In this document: positions 1-20,572 of the stretch, piece after piece | Position numbering within the stretch: position 1 is the stretch's first letter | Layout: each line of letters begins with the position of its first letter | Assembly (NCBI RefSeq): GCF_036324505.1 | Contig: NC_086349.1 | Coordinates: 27,423,759-27,487,758 of the forward strand | DNA: 64,000 nucleotides | Source: Eleginops maclovinus | Taxonomy: Eukaryota > Chordata > Actinopteri > Perciformes > Eleginopidae | Direction: 5' to 3' | Translations under genes and position numbers: made by a program | The notes under the pieces: model-generated | Seen by the model: only the letters and a program-made list of their open reading frames with translations | The model's database searches: none | What the model was told of the DNA's origin: nothing

Positions 1-1271
1 GAAACTTTTTTTCTAAAACGAAATTTTGTCCCCCCCCTTTCTAAACACCCAAACTGCTGTGTTTTTTCTCCCCGGGAATCTGAGCCTGGTGCTGTCTCTG
101 GGGGTTTTTATCATGTAATAAGTCCGCACTCTCCCCCTTCATCAGAAAACGAGGAAAAAATTCTCCCGGCCCCGAGGGGGCCCAACACCCGGTGTTCAGC
201 CTCACAACAACCGACCTCCCCCCTGCGGGAAAACCCCCCTCCCGGGGGAGTGCCCACACCTCTGGGCCCAGGTTTCCCCAACACCAAACCCCCTCTCGGA
301 CTCCCCGAGGGAGAACCCCTTGCTCCACAACCAACACAGACACCCCAACACATTTGGATTTGAGGTCAGTGTGAGCTCTTTTTCCCCCTAAAAAGCTTCC
401 TCCCCCGGGAAATTTTTTTTCCGCCCGTTTTCCCAAAAAAAATTTTCCAAGGGAAAAAAAAAATCCCCGATGGGACCCCCGCCTCCTCCCCCGACGCAAA
501 ACCAGGTTTTGGGGGGTCATCGGGGAAAGGCCCAAAGGGCTGTGCTTTTCGCTTTCAGAAAACATTCGGGGGGTTTTTTATTCCCTGCTAAATCCAGAAA
601 CTTTTTGATTTTCCCCTGCATAAAGCGTGGGGTTTCCCAAAAATAGTGAGTGAAAGGGGCCCTTTTTAGCTATAGGGTCACTTTGTTTTAAAAAAACCCT
701 TTTTAAGTGGCAAAAAATAATCCCCAGAGATGTGACTTCTGATGGGGCACCCATTTTTCCCCAAGCCCAAAATGTCAGGGTTTTTTTCAGGGATTTCCCA
801 AACCCTTTCACCAAAGCCCCGAAAAATTTGGGGATTTTGGTTCTTTCTTTCAGTTTCCCCAACATGCGGGTCAAACCACTTTCCCCAGTAAGTTTAAAAA
901 AACAAAAGAAAAATGAAACATAACTGGGGCAAGGGTCCCCGGAGGGCTCCCAATGTGTGTGTTTTTTAAAACCTCTGAGGGAATTTTAGTTTAATTTTTC
1001 CCTCCTCCCCCTCCTTCATCCCCCACAGGCCCGCCCCTCCCTAAACCCCCAGGTCCTGCAACAACCCTTTTCGTCCTCACGGGAATCAACAAACCCCCCG
1101 GAAAGTTTTCCCAAAAACCCCAAAAGTTTATTAAAATTTTACTTAAAAAACCCCCCACTCCCCAGCTTTTTAGCTTCTGAAGAAAATTAACGGTCAAAAA
1201 TTCCCCACAAAAGAAAAACCCTTACACAAGACACACGACATGAAACCCTGATCAGAGCCGGGAGAAAAAGT

Positions 1272-1380
1272 TTGTGTGTGTTTTGTGTGTGTGTGTTGTG
1301 TGTGTTGTTTGTGTGTTTTGTGTGGTGTGTGTTGGTTGTTTTGTTGTGTGTTTGGGGTGTGTGTGGTGTTGGTGTGGTGT

Positions 1381-1414
<34 letters not shown>
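1272..1414. repeat. Interrupted (TG)n microsatellite
   Basis: TG-rich tract with T and G run interruptions. The cleanest part is about 1,385-1,414. The interruptions look like homopolymer errors in a simple (TG)n. A similar tract lies at 2,820-2,900. Confidence 0.7.
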
Positions 1415-2307
1415 CTGGGGTGGTGTGTTTCCTGCATGACCTCTTGCATGCCCCCCCCCCCCTCCCAGAATGAGTGTTTTTTAAAATATGGGGGAGTAGA
1501 ATATTTAAAGGGCTGGGGATTTAGTGTGGGGGGGGGGGGGGGGGGCCGGGAGTGAGGGGTATTTTTATGGGGGAAAGGGAAGCGTGGGGGGGGGGGGGTG
1601 AAGCTGGAGCCCCCTAATCCCAAAACCGGCCCCTGTGAGGTTCCAAAAGAGTCAGAGGGGGCGGTGTTTAGGTCTTTGGGGTTTTGATTCCCCACGCTCC
1701 GACCCCCCCCCCCCCCCCCCCCCCAAACTCACCCAACAGCATTAATACAGGGGTTCCCAGCCCTTTCCCCCCCGGGCCCGGGGCCCCCCTTTGTCAAAAT
1801 GTCCCAAGGGAGGAAAACCAAAGGAGGGGGGAAAAAGGAAAGGGGGCCCTCCCAGCACACGTCCCCCCACGTTTTTTAATTAAAATCCTGAGGGTTTGTT
1901 TTTCTAAAGGCCCCCGGTTTGGGGCTAAACCCTCCCCCCAGGGGACCCCCTCACATGCAGTTTCCTCTGCGATAAACAAGAAGAAAACGGGGGGGGGGGT
2001 TTAAATGGGGCCAACAGCAGGTTTAAAAAAACCCCTGCCCCCCTTAATCAATGCGTTATATTCTGTGTGGGTGACCCTGTTGCTGCGTTCCCGGAACCCA
2101 CACACACAAAAAAACCACACACACACACACAACAAAAACACATTTCCCCAACCCATAAAATTAAAATTTGAGCTTCCAAAACCCCCTAAACTTTTCCCGG
2201 GATTTCTGCAGAAAAGGGGTCACAGATAAGCCCAAAATCTTGATTTCATTTCCTCCCTTCCTCGGGATGTTTTTCTTTTTCCCTGAGTGCCCCCCAAACA
2301 AAACCAA

Positions 2308-2342
<35 letters not shown>

Positions 2343-2908
2343 TGGATAAATTGTGTTTTTATTGGGTTTCTTTCCGGAAAGGGGGGAAGGGGGGGGAAAT
2401 TTCCCTTTCCCCCGTTTCTATCCCCCTCCCCCTTCATTTTTTTCCCCCGTTCTACCCTAGATTTGTGCGGGACTAAAGAAAGTTTGCTTTCCCCCGGGCT
2501 TTCCCGGGGGGGAGGGAAAGGAAGGAAAGGGAGGACGTAGGGGGGGGGAGGAGGAGGGGGAGGGGGGGGGAGCGGGGGGGGGGGTGAAGAGTATATCCCC
2601 AAACATTTGCCCCAGATCCCCCGGGCCCGATTTGGAAATCAATAAAGAGCCGGTTAGAGAGAGGAAAGAGAAGGAGAAAAACCTTTTGGATTCGTGTTCG
2701 CTCTGCAGGCTGGGGGGGGGGGGGGGGGGGGGAAAGGACGGAAAATTTTTTGTTTAAGGGGGGGTAAAAAAAGCAAAAGAGGACCCAAGGGGAATTTTTC
2801 CTCAAAGGTGGGGGGTGTTTTGTGGTGTATGTGTGGTGTTGTTGTTTTGTGTGTGTTTGTGTGTGTGTTTTGGGTGTGTGTGGGTGTTTGTGTGTGTTTT
2901 TGTAAAAA

Positions 2909-5887
2909 CAGGGGTTTTCAACCGGGGGCCGCGGACCCCTGGGGTCCCCCGGCCGGCCCTGCTGTGGCCCGTGAAAAACCCCTATGTTGATCAGTTCACC
3001 ATTTTTTTTTAATTTTTAAAAAATTCCCCTTTGGGGAATTTTTCAACAAAATTTCCAGAAAAACCTTTAAACATATGTAAAAAATTTTTAAAACAAAATA
3101 AAAAGGGTTAAAGCTGCCCGAATGTAGCCTTGCGCCAAACCCCCATCTATGGTAGCCGGGTGATTGGGTTTAATGGTAATGAGTTGCGTCCCCTAACCTC
3201 CCAAAATTCTTTAAAGTACAGTTTTGCGGCAAGTTGACACACATTTATAACTAGCCCCGGGAGTATTAAAGATAGGTTGTACCCCCGCAAACATTTTTTC
3301 CCAATTTTGTCCTAGTTACCCTATATATCTAGCACCAATGGATGGGTTTTGTAGGGGAAAGTCCCCAAAAGGGACAGGTGCCAAAATGGGGGGGGGGGAC
3401 AGATGGGCCCACAAAAGGGGAAAAAGGCCGCCACAAATGGGGTCAAGAAGGCCCTTCCAAAAGCGTCAATTTCCCCAAAAAAGCCGAAAAAAAATTTCCC
3501 CAATGAGGAAAAATTTTTAAATATGGTTAACAGTTGCCGAAGCCCGAGCAGGGGGGAGGGGGTACCCCTTTTGTTCGAAGTAAACAATTCCCTGTAATAA
3601 AACCTATAACCCCGTCCCCCCCCAAACGCGGCAAAATGGAGCCTCACTTTCCCACTTGGGGCCCAAAACCCCCGTTGAGTCCTCCCCCCCGATGTTGCGT
3701 AACCCCCAAAGGACACCGGCAAAAAAGAGAAGAGGCCCAAAAATAAAAAAACCCCCCCACAAAAAACCATCGAACTTTCCCCCGGGGTTGAAAAAAAGCC
3801 CCCCATCCCCCAAACCCCCCAGGAAATTTAAGCCGCCCCCCCAATAAAGATTATTGCAAACTTTAAGCGAAAAATTTTTCCCCCCAAAAAATTTAAAAAC
3901 TAACCCTTTGCCCCCCCAAATTTACCCCGAAATTGGGTTGGAAAAATTATGCCCCCCCAACCCCCAAGGGGCCCCCCCAATAAATTTTACAAAACCCCAA
4001 ACCCCCAGTTTTTTTCCCCCTTCAAACACAGCCCCAAGGGAACCCCAAATATCCCCCCCTTTTACCCAATTTTTCCAAAAAAAACCCCCCCCCCCCCCCT
4101 TTAAAATTTCCCTTTTTTCCCCCCAAACCCTCCCCCCAATTCCTTAAAAATTTCCCCCCCCCCCACCCCATTTTTTCCCCAAAATAAACCCCCTCTCAAT
4201 TTCCCCCCCCCCCCATTTTACCTCCCCACCTGATCCCCCCCCAAATTTTTTACTTTTTCCCCTTAAAATTCCTCCTTTTTACCCCCCATTCCCCCCCCCC
4301 CCCCCCCCCCCAAAACTCTTTCCCCCATTTTTAACCCCTTTAAAATCCCCCCCTAAATAAAACAAACCCCCTTAATCCCCCCCCCTTTTTCCCCCAATAC
4401 CCCCCCCCTTTTTGGCCATGATTTGGGGAAGTGAACACACCCTCTCTCCTTTTTTAAATTCAAAAGGTGCCGTTGGCAGTTCCCCCGGCCCGGGGCTGCC
4501 CGTGTTTTGAACTACGGGGGCCCCCTATTTTAACGGTTCTTGTGCGAGAACCCAATTCTGATCTGGCTTCCAATTTCAAGGGTTTGTTACTGGTTAATTT
4601 AAGCGGGCGTACCCACGTTTGTTTTCCCAGAGTGAACAAAAGTTGAACCCCCTCCCTGCAAGGGAGAGTTTTCAAACTTCATGCAGCTCAGGGAAAAAAC
4701 CCCTCGCCCCCATTTGGGGAAAAAAAAGTCAAAGTGGATCAAACCCGAGTGGAGAGCAATAACTTGGCGTGTTTCCTTCAGTTGAGGATACCCTGACAGC
4801 CTGACATCAACGCCCCCTAAATGTGACCATTTGAGGAAGTTTTGGCGTAAATTCCCCCAAAGTATTTCACTGATTCGGAAGAGGGGGGCCCGTGGACACA
4901 AGGGGAAACCCTGCCCCCCTTCCCATTGACAAATGCTTTCGAAAGGGGTCAAGTCTGACGGGCTGTGGAAAAGGAAAAGTTTGATTGAGATTTTCCAAAA
5001 GCCTCTTTTCAGGGGCATATGTCACACACACCCCCCTTTTTAAAATTCTGGAAAAAGTTCCAGACAGAATTTCCACAGCTTGGAAAAAACAATGAGGTGT
5101 CTTTTCCCCCTTTCCCAACCCCCATCCCTGTGTGAGAGGGTTTTTCTACATGGCGTACTTAAAGAAAAATCCCGGGGCCCTAGGCTTGATCCAGAGAATG
5201 ACAGAAGTCTTTTGTCTACCTTTTTCGCCACGAAAAAAGACAGGCTGGTGGCCCTTCACCCCCCCAGATATAAACACTGACGGGGTACCCGGCCTCTTTC
5301 CCATTTTTTTCCACTGTTACGACCCGGGCGGGTTTAGGCCCCCCCCTGTGTTAATGGTAAGCCTGTTCTTCTCCCTCCCTTTTCTCAATCTCCTCTGCTT
5401 TTCTCAATCTCTCGGGCTCTAACCCCGGGTTTTTGGGGTAAACAGTCGGCCCCGGGCGGGTTTTAATAAAAGCCCCTGACCCCCCGCAGTTGAGGTCCCT
5501 TTGGGTCTTCTTTTGGGTTGGTTTTTGGTTCCCCGGGTTTGTTGGGAATTTTTGTTTCCCGTTTTTGTTTTGTCAAAAACACCTAGCCCGGACTTTGTTT
5601 TTGAAAAATTTTTATTTCCCCTTTTTCCCCCAATACTAAATGCAACCACTTTTTTAATTCTTTATTCTTTCTTTAAAATAATCTTTAATTTAATTTAATT
5701 TAATAAATCTACTTTTATTATAAAAAAATCGCGTGGGCCCCTCTTTCAGGTTTTTAAAGCATTGAAAACCCTTTTCATGTAACACCCAAATACACACGCC
5801 CCCAAAGCGCAGGCAATCAGTGGGCCCGGATTGGGTTTCTAGTCCGAAGGGGGGGTCCCGGGACAAAAAACCAGTTGAAAACCCCTG
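2909..5887 (+). mobile_element. Degraded hAT-type DNA transposon (hAT-Charlie-like)
   Basis: The left end starts CAGGGGTTTTCAAC at 2,909-2,922. The same 14 bases occur in inverted orientation at 5,874-5,887, so the two ends form short terminal inverted repeats about 3 kb apart. That is the size of an autonomous hAT element. Near 5,130-5,230 the plus strand reads, with frame slips, LCER-GF followed by RLDPEND and then LLS. This resembles the C-terminal dimerisation region of hAT transposases. An 8-bp target duplication cannot be confirmed: the flanks TGTAAAAA and GTGTAGAT only loosely agree. Frame breaks may be real decay, sequencing error or both. Confidence 0.5.
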
Positions 5888-5939
5888 GTGTAGATGATAG
5901 GAGGGCCTAAAAGAGTGATGGAGAGATTTGGTTTGGGGG

Positions 5940-6710
5940 ACGGAGCCCGTTGAAAGAGTTCCGGGACAATCAGATGCGAGAGCTGTTTTCTGCAGCCCAA
6001 CCCCCAGGGAGGAAACCCGGGGGCGACAAGTACCGAGAAAAGCAGTTTCCGAAGGGACGAGTAAACCCAGGAGGGGGGACGAGTCCCCAGGAGGGGAACG
6101 AGTACCGGGGGAGGAGGGGGAGTAAACCCAAGAGGACTATTACTGAGGAGGATGAGTCCCCGGGGGGAAAGAGTAAACCCAAGAGGGCGAGTATCGGGGA
6201 GGGCAGTACCCAAAAGGGAGGATGAGATCGGGGAGGGGGCCCGGGGTACCGAAGAGGACAGTGCCGATTAGGACGAGGGCCCCAAGAGGACGAGTGCTGA
6301 TGAGGACGGTGCCCGGGGGGACGAGTACTGATGGGGAAGATTACGGAGGAGGATGGCCCGGGGGGACGGAACCCCAAGAGGGGGGGAGTATCGGGAGGCC
6401 CCAGTAAACCGGGGGGGGAGTATCGGGGGGGACGGTTTACCGAAAGAGGGCGGGGGGCCGATGAGGGACGAGTGCCGAAGAGGAAAGAGTGCTGATGAGG
6501 GCCCGGGGTGCCAGGGGGGAAAGAGTACCGGGGGGGGGGCCCATTTCCGAAGAGGACCCAGTCCGATGAGGACGAGTGCCAAGAGGAAAGAGGCCCCGGG
6601 GGGGACGAGTTTCCGGGGGGGATGATTTTGTGGAGGAAGAGTACCGAAGAGGCCCAGGGGGCCCAAAGGGGGACGCGTACTGATGAGGACGAGTAAATGA
6701 AGGGACGGGC
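5940..6710. repeat. 16-bp minisatellite (GAGGACGAGTgCYGAt type)
   Basis: About 45 degenerate units resembling GAGGACGAGTGCTGAT follow one another. Variation includes C-to-A and C-to-G changes and inflated G runs typical of this low-quality block. The long proline-rich and glycine-rich open frames on both strands here are by-products of the repeat. Confidence 0.6.
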
Positions 6711-6905
6711 CCGGGTGGCCCGGGGCCCGGGGGGGGGGGAGTTTTTCAACCGGCCCGCCTCCACCGTTAGCCCATTTGGGTTTCCCAATACAGAGATATG
6801 AAGGGTAACAGCCCCCCTCTCGGGTTTTTGTTTGATCCCCGCTTACTGAGTCCCCCGGGGGCCCGAAAGTTTACCCACCAGATCACATCAGGTTTATTCA
6901 AAGCG

Positions 6906-6907
<2 letters not shown>

Positions 6908-6957
<50 letters not shown>
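6908..6957. repeat. (TG)25 microsatellite
   Basis: Uninterrupted GT dinucleotides directly abutting the 32-bp tandem array that follows. Confidence 0.95.
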
Positions 6958-6960
<3 letters not shown>

Positions 6961-7670
6961 TCTTGTACTTGAGTAAAGTAGAAGTACTCATATCTTGTAC
7001 TTGAGTAAAGTAGAAGTACTCAGGTCTTGTACTTGAGTAAAGTAGAAGTACTCAGGTCTTGTACTTGAGTAAAGTAGAAGTACTCAGGTCTTGTACTTGA
7101 GTAAAGTAGAAGTACTCATGTCTTGTTCTTGAGTAAAGTAGAAGTACTCAGGTCTTGTACTTGAGTAAAGTAGAAGTACTCAGGTCTTGTACTTGAGTAA
7201 AGTAGAAGTATCTCAGTCTTGTACTTGAGTAAAGTAGAAGTACTCAGGTCTTGTACTTGAGTAAAGTAGAAGTACTCAGGTCTTGTACTTGAGTAAAGTA
7301 GAAGTACCAGAGTGTAGGAATACTCTGTCACAGTAAAAGTATTCTAAATGTTCTCCAGTGAAAGTAGAAAGTACTCTCCTCTAAATGTACTTAAAGTAGC
7401 GACAGTAAAAGTAGTCATTGTCTGATTGGTCCATTTCAGAATAATATCTCTGATATGTTTTATAATGATTGATCATTAAAGTGTTCTCAGAGCTGGTAAA
7501 GGTGCAGCTAGTTTGAATGGCTTTGTGTACTGCAGGGTAGCTGCTGGATTTACTGCAGGTGAACTACAGTCTGATTTAAGGGAGATTATATTTACCATCA
7601 TTAATCCGAATCGGCCTAGCAATTGAAGGTGATAAATATATGAAGTGCAGTAGAAGTATGGAGTAATGGA
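6958..7670. mobile_element. Non-autonomous hAT-like element, copy A, with 32-bp tandem array
   Basis: Positions 6,958-7,305 hold about 11 copies of a 32-bp unit (TCTTGTACTTGAGTAAAGTA plus 12 nt, GAAGTACTCAGG). About 300 bp of unique sequence follows to about 7,609, and it recurs almost identically at 21,614-21,930 in copy B. The phrase 'GTACTTGAGTAAA... agtactca' is characteristic of a very common non-autonomous DNA transposon of teleosts whose ends read CAGTGG (established knowledge; the family name was not checked). Copy A lacks the right terminus seen in copy B, so it is probably truncated, with a possible decayed tail to about 7,670. Confidence 0.7.
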
Positions 7671-7911
7671 CTATGAATACTATCGTACGTGTCTCCTTTA
7701 GTTTCTGATTAAATCCAGCAGAGCATGGGTCTGTTCAGGTTGATAAAAACACTCCTGATTCAGACCTAGTTTTCCTTTAATGGAACATGAAACCCCTTCC
7801 CGTTCTCCTTCAGTTTCCTCTTCCCCCTGCTGCCCCCCCACACACACTGCAATCAGATTCCAATTTCATCTACACGGCCTTAGCATTCATTCCCCCTCCT
7901 CTAACCCCCCC

Positions 7912-7914
<3 letters not shown>

Positions 7915-7980
<66 letters not shown>
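7915..7980. repeat. (CA)n microsatellite
   Basis: Uninterrupted AC dinucleotides, about 33 units. Confidence 0.97.
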
Positions 7981-7983
<3 letters not shown>

Positions 7984-8138
7984 GGAAAAATCCAATTCCA
8001 GCGCTAAGTGTTCCGCAGAGAGGAGGTGACGTTTAATGTCTTCTGGGACTCTGCAGGGGCAGTGTGCACACAGCATGGGGGGCAGTCAATCTATATATTA
8101 CTGAACATTCATCAGATAATGCCGGGATCAATCGTGGT

Positions 8139-8140
<2 letters not shown>

Positions 8141-8235
<95 letters not shown>
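8141..8235. repeat. (CA)n microsatellite
   Basis: Uninterrupted AC dinucleotides, about 47 units. Confidence 0.97.
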
Positions 8236-8236
<1 letters not shown>

Positions 8237-9045
8237 TAATCAATCCCCCACGTGCTCATTTCAGTATTCAATCGAGCGGTTGATGTTAGTCTGAGGAGAA
8301 AGGAGATTATCTGTGATATGTAATAAGCCGTCTGAGTTTCTGCTCTCTGTGACTCCCTTGTGATTTCTCTTGTGATCAGAATGTGTGTTTTCTTCAGACG
8401 TGATCTCGACTATGATGTAATGTGGGTGAAAACACTGCAACTGACTCTCAGGATAAAACGTACATTCAATCAGTGACACCAAAGCAATACATACATGTTG
8501 ACATTAAAATGTACACACTATTTAATTACTTTTTCGAGGGGTGTGTTAAATATTTGTTAAATTAATAGTAATATACTTTTTTAGGGTTGATTGAACATTT
8601 CCCTGTTTCTGTGTTGGTCCCTGAACGCAGCATCTCCCTGGTCCAATGGGATTGCTCTGTGTGGTTTTGGATTGTTGCGTACAGTGTTTAAATCCGAATT
8701 CGTTTCTTGAATTTACTGTGGCTGTGTGGGTCTCGTGATTGTGTTTAGTTTGTCTTTGTTCCTGTGACTGACGTACTGTTTGTAGGACCCCCTTGAAAAC
8801 CAGCTGGTTCATCTCCTAAACGAATACAATGTCCTTATATTATTGGACAACGTGATCTCTGTGGCAAACGCGTAGGATAAAACGCCTCCTTTGCTGGTTC
8901 TTCTGCCAATTTTAAAGGAAATCTGGCGGGTGTTTTTTAAGTTATCCAGCATTCAGATGGCACAGCTGCATTTTAAGCTGAAAGGGTAGATCGTTATTAA
9001 AGTGTAAATAAATGCACATTTCCCATTCGTAGCATCATGGTCATC

Positions 9046-9290
9046 ATAGTCCAGCAGTGGCTCAGTCAGTAGTGGACTGCTACTTGGAGAGATCCCAGTT
9101 CACCTCCTAGGCCCTGCTGTGGTGCCCTTGAGCAAGGCACCAGACACCTCCAATCCCCCCTCCCCATTGCTCCCCGGGCGCTGCACGATAGCTGCCCACT
9201 GCTCCTAGTACTAGGATGGGTTAAATGCAGAGGACCAATTTCACTGTGTGTGCTCTGCTGTGTGCATGTGTGTGACTAATAAAGAGGGTT
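9046..9290 (+). mobile_element. SINE-like interspersed repeat
   Basis: Contains CCTTGAGCAAGGCACC, GCTGCCCACTGCTCCTAG, then GGTTAAATGCAGAGGAC with AATTTCACTGTGTG, and ends near ACTAATAAAGAGGG. This order is that of a widespread teleost SINE-like tail. The family assignment rests on memory of the motifs, not on a search. No intact tRNA-type promoter was verified. Confidence 0.6.
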
Positions 9291-9426
9291 TCATCCTCCG
9301 GTTCTATGGTGCTACCGTTTAAAGAGTCCCTTACTGCTCTGAGGAGACTTCAGTTGCTTCCTTCACAGCCCCTGTTTTACCTGCAGTTTCTCTCTGAGCT
9401 CGGCTGACCTCCTCTACCTCTTCCAG

Positions 9427-18926
<9,500 letters not shown>

Positions 18927-20365
18927 GCCTGGGGGAAGGACTATCTCTGGACTGGATGTCACTTTATGCATCACTTTGGGATTATCTACTGAGCGGGGAC
19001 CAAACACATCCGATCAGCTCCTGCAGACCTGCGGAGTCTGTACCGTTTACCTTGTTGCACACGTTGTTTCTGCTGTTTTACTCTTTGTGTCGGGCCATGG
19101 TCGTTTACAAAACCCACTTCTGAGGAGGATTCTGGTTCTGCCAAAGGTTTACATTTTAAAGCGTGCATGTCGTAACGGCTGCATGACGTGGAGCAGTTTA
19201 CATTTTCTGTGTTTCGCAGATCTGAGTTTCAACCATCAGGAGGAAAAGTGCAGACTATGCCAACAGCCGGGAACACACAGGAAGACCTAAATACCATTTT
19301 TTAAATGTACCCTTATTTTACCAGGAATATTACCATATTTAGATTAAAACCCCTCATTTATTCATTTATATATTATAGATATATACATTTTTACCTTTGT
19401 ATTATCGCTAAATATTTCCATATTCCTCAGACTCCATGTTTCCTTCAATAAATATGTTATCTTTATTTCTAATAAATCTGAAAACTGGAATTCCTTATTT
19501 ATTTTACTTTTTATTCTATTTTTTTATTCTTTATTTTTATTAAATGTTACAACCTTTTTAGATTATTTAAAATTGTATTTATCTAACATGAATATAGCCT
19601 ATATTCCTACGTGTTTAAACCCCTTTTTATTTATTTGACCTTTACCTTCTTACCTATAATAGAAACCTAAAACCAACCAGAAGTTCTTTAAAATAGGACT
19701 AAAAGTCAGTCATTAAAACTGTTATAATGTAGACTTTCATCTTAGCTCTTAAGTAAGGTGTGATCTGACGCCAACGCTCACTGTCCGTGGAAAACGTTCC
19801 ATTATCTTTAAGTTAAGTCTATATTATTTCTTATATGACATTTCATACACAGGTAAACTGAAGGTGCTTCACAGAAACACATCAGAAATATGAGATTCTC
19901 AACTCCATTTCTTTATTGTAAAATCATTGTTATTTTGGGTCTTCTACACCGTGTGTCCCCGGCTTGGATAAAGTGAAATGTGCCATTTTCTGGTTGCTTT
20001 AGCATTTCTTGCATCATGTGATTAAGAATGGAACTGTGAATATTTACACCTCGAGCTCTGACTGCACCTACGGTTCTGTAGGTCGGTCTGTTGGAACGTT
20101 TGGCTTTCGGATCATTTGTTTCTCGTGTGTTGCAGAATTTAATCATATCTTTGGTCAAACTGAATTTATAGTCTACAGTGGTAGTGGGCGACAGACTTGA
20201 ACCTCAAACTGGGAAACTGCATGACGTTGGATGAATCGATTGCCCTGACTCTCTGACAGGTCTCTCCTTTTTTTCCAACAAACCTTGACAATAAAGTTCT
20301 TGTTTTACAGCAAAAAAGATGAAGTCTGGGTCTTTCACTTATTATTATGTCTGCTATACATATAG
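18927..20365 (+). other. Probable 3' UTR and flank of the DPP-like gene
   Basis: No second gene is visible. Candidate poly(A) signals AATAAA lie at 19,447-19,452 and 20,290-20,295. The second is followed by a T/GT-rich stretch (GTTCTTGTTTTACAG), which looks like a good downstream element, so the UTR may reach about 20,310. Confidence 0.55.
20290..20295 (+). terminator. Candidate poly(A) signal of the DPP-like gene
   Basis: AATAAA followed within 15 nt by a GT/T-rich element. The earlier AATAAA at 19,447 is the alternative. Confidence 0.45.
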
Positions 20366-20572
20366 TCTACTAGAATCAATCACAGTGTATTTATAGAGCC
20401 CAATATCACACAGTTTACATTTGTCTATATATGAATACCACAGCCTCTGTCCTTGGACCCTCACACCAGATCAGGAAACACTCCCAAAGAACCCTTCCAG
20501 TTACCGGGGGAAATTATAGAAACCCCGGGGAGAGCAACAGAGGAGGGGTCCCTCTCCCAGGACGGACATACT
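20366..20572. mobile_element. Teleost interspersed repeat fragment
   Basis: Contains TTTATAGAGCCCAATATCAC, CCTCTGTCCTTGGACCCTCA, GAGAGCAACAGAGGAGGGGTC and TCTCCCAGGACGGACAT-type words. They occur in this order in a very common fish dispersed repeat (recognised from memory; class not determined). It is joined directly to the 32-bp array of the next element. Confidence 0.55.

Larger units (their letters stand above)
1..6790. other. Low-quality, homopolymer-inflated sequence block
   Basis: Nearly every line consists of runs of four or more identical bases (A, C, G and T alike), with G or C runs of 20-40 nt such as 2,309-2,340. Recognisable elements inside it, a hAT transposase C-terminus near 5,120-5,230 and a minisatellite near 6,000-6,700, are broken by frequent one-base insertions and substitutions into the neighbouring base. 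The texture stops abruptly near 6,790-6,900, where normal fish sequence begins. I infer a poorly polished or low-coverage contig end, not a biological composition. No gene can be supported here, and the long open frames are low-complexity artefacts. Confidence 0.7.
7671..9045. other. Intergenic or intronic stretch without recognised gene
   Basis: I see no coding exon or RNA gene here, apart from CA tracts at 7,915-7,980 and 8,141-8,235. It may be an intron of the DPP-like gene, whose upstream exons were not found. Confidence 0.5.

Noticed and set aside
1746..1800. Second CAGGGGTTCCC-like transposon end
   Set aside because: Resembles a hAT terminus, but no inverted partner was found and the sequence here is unreliable.
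3321..3806. 161-codon minus-strand frame in the noisy block
   Set aside because: No recognisable domain; sequence errors make the frame meaningless.
5970..6788. 272-codon proline/serine-rich minus-strand frame
   Set aside because: Reading of the 16-bp minisatellite in low-quality sequence, where stop codons are rare.
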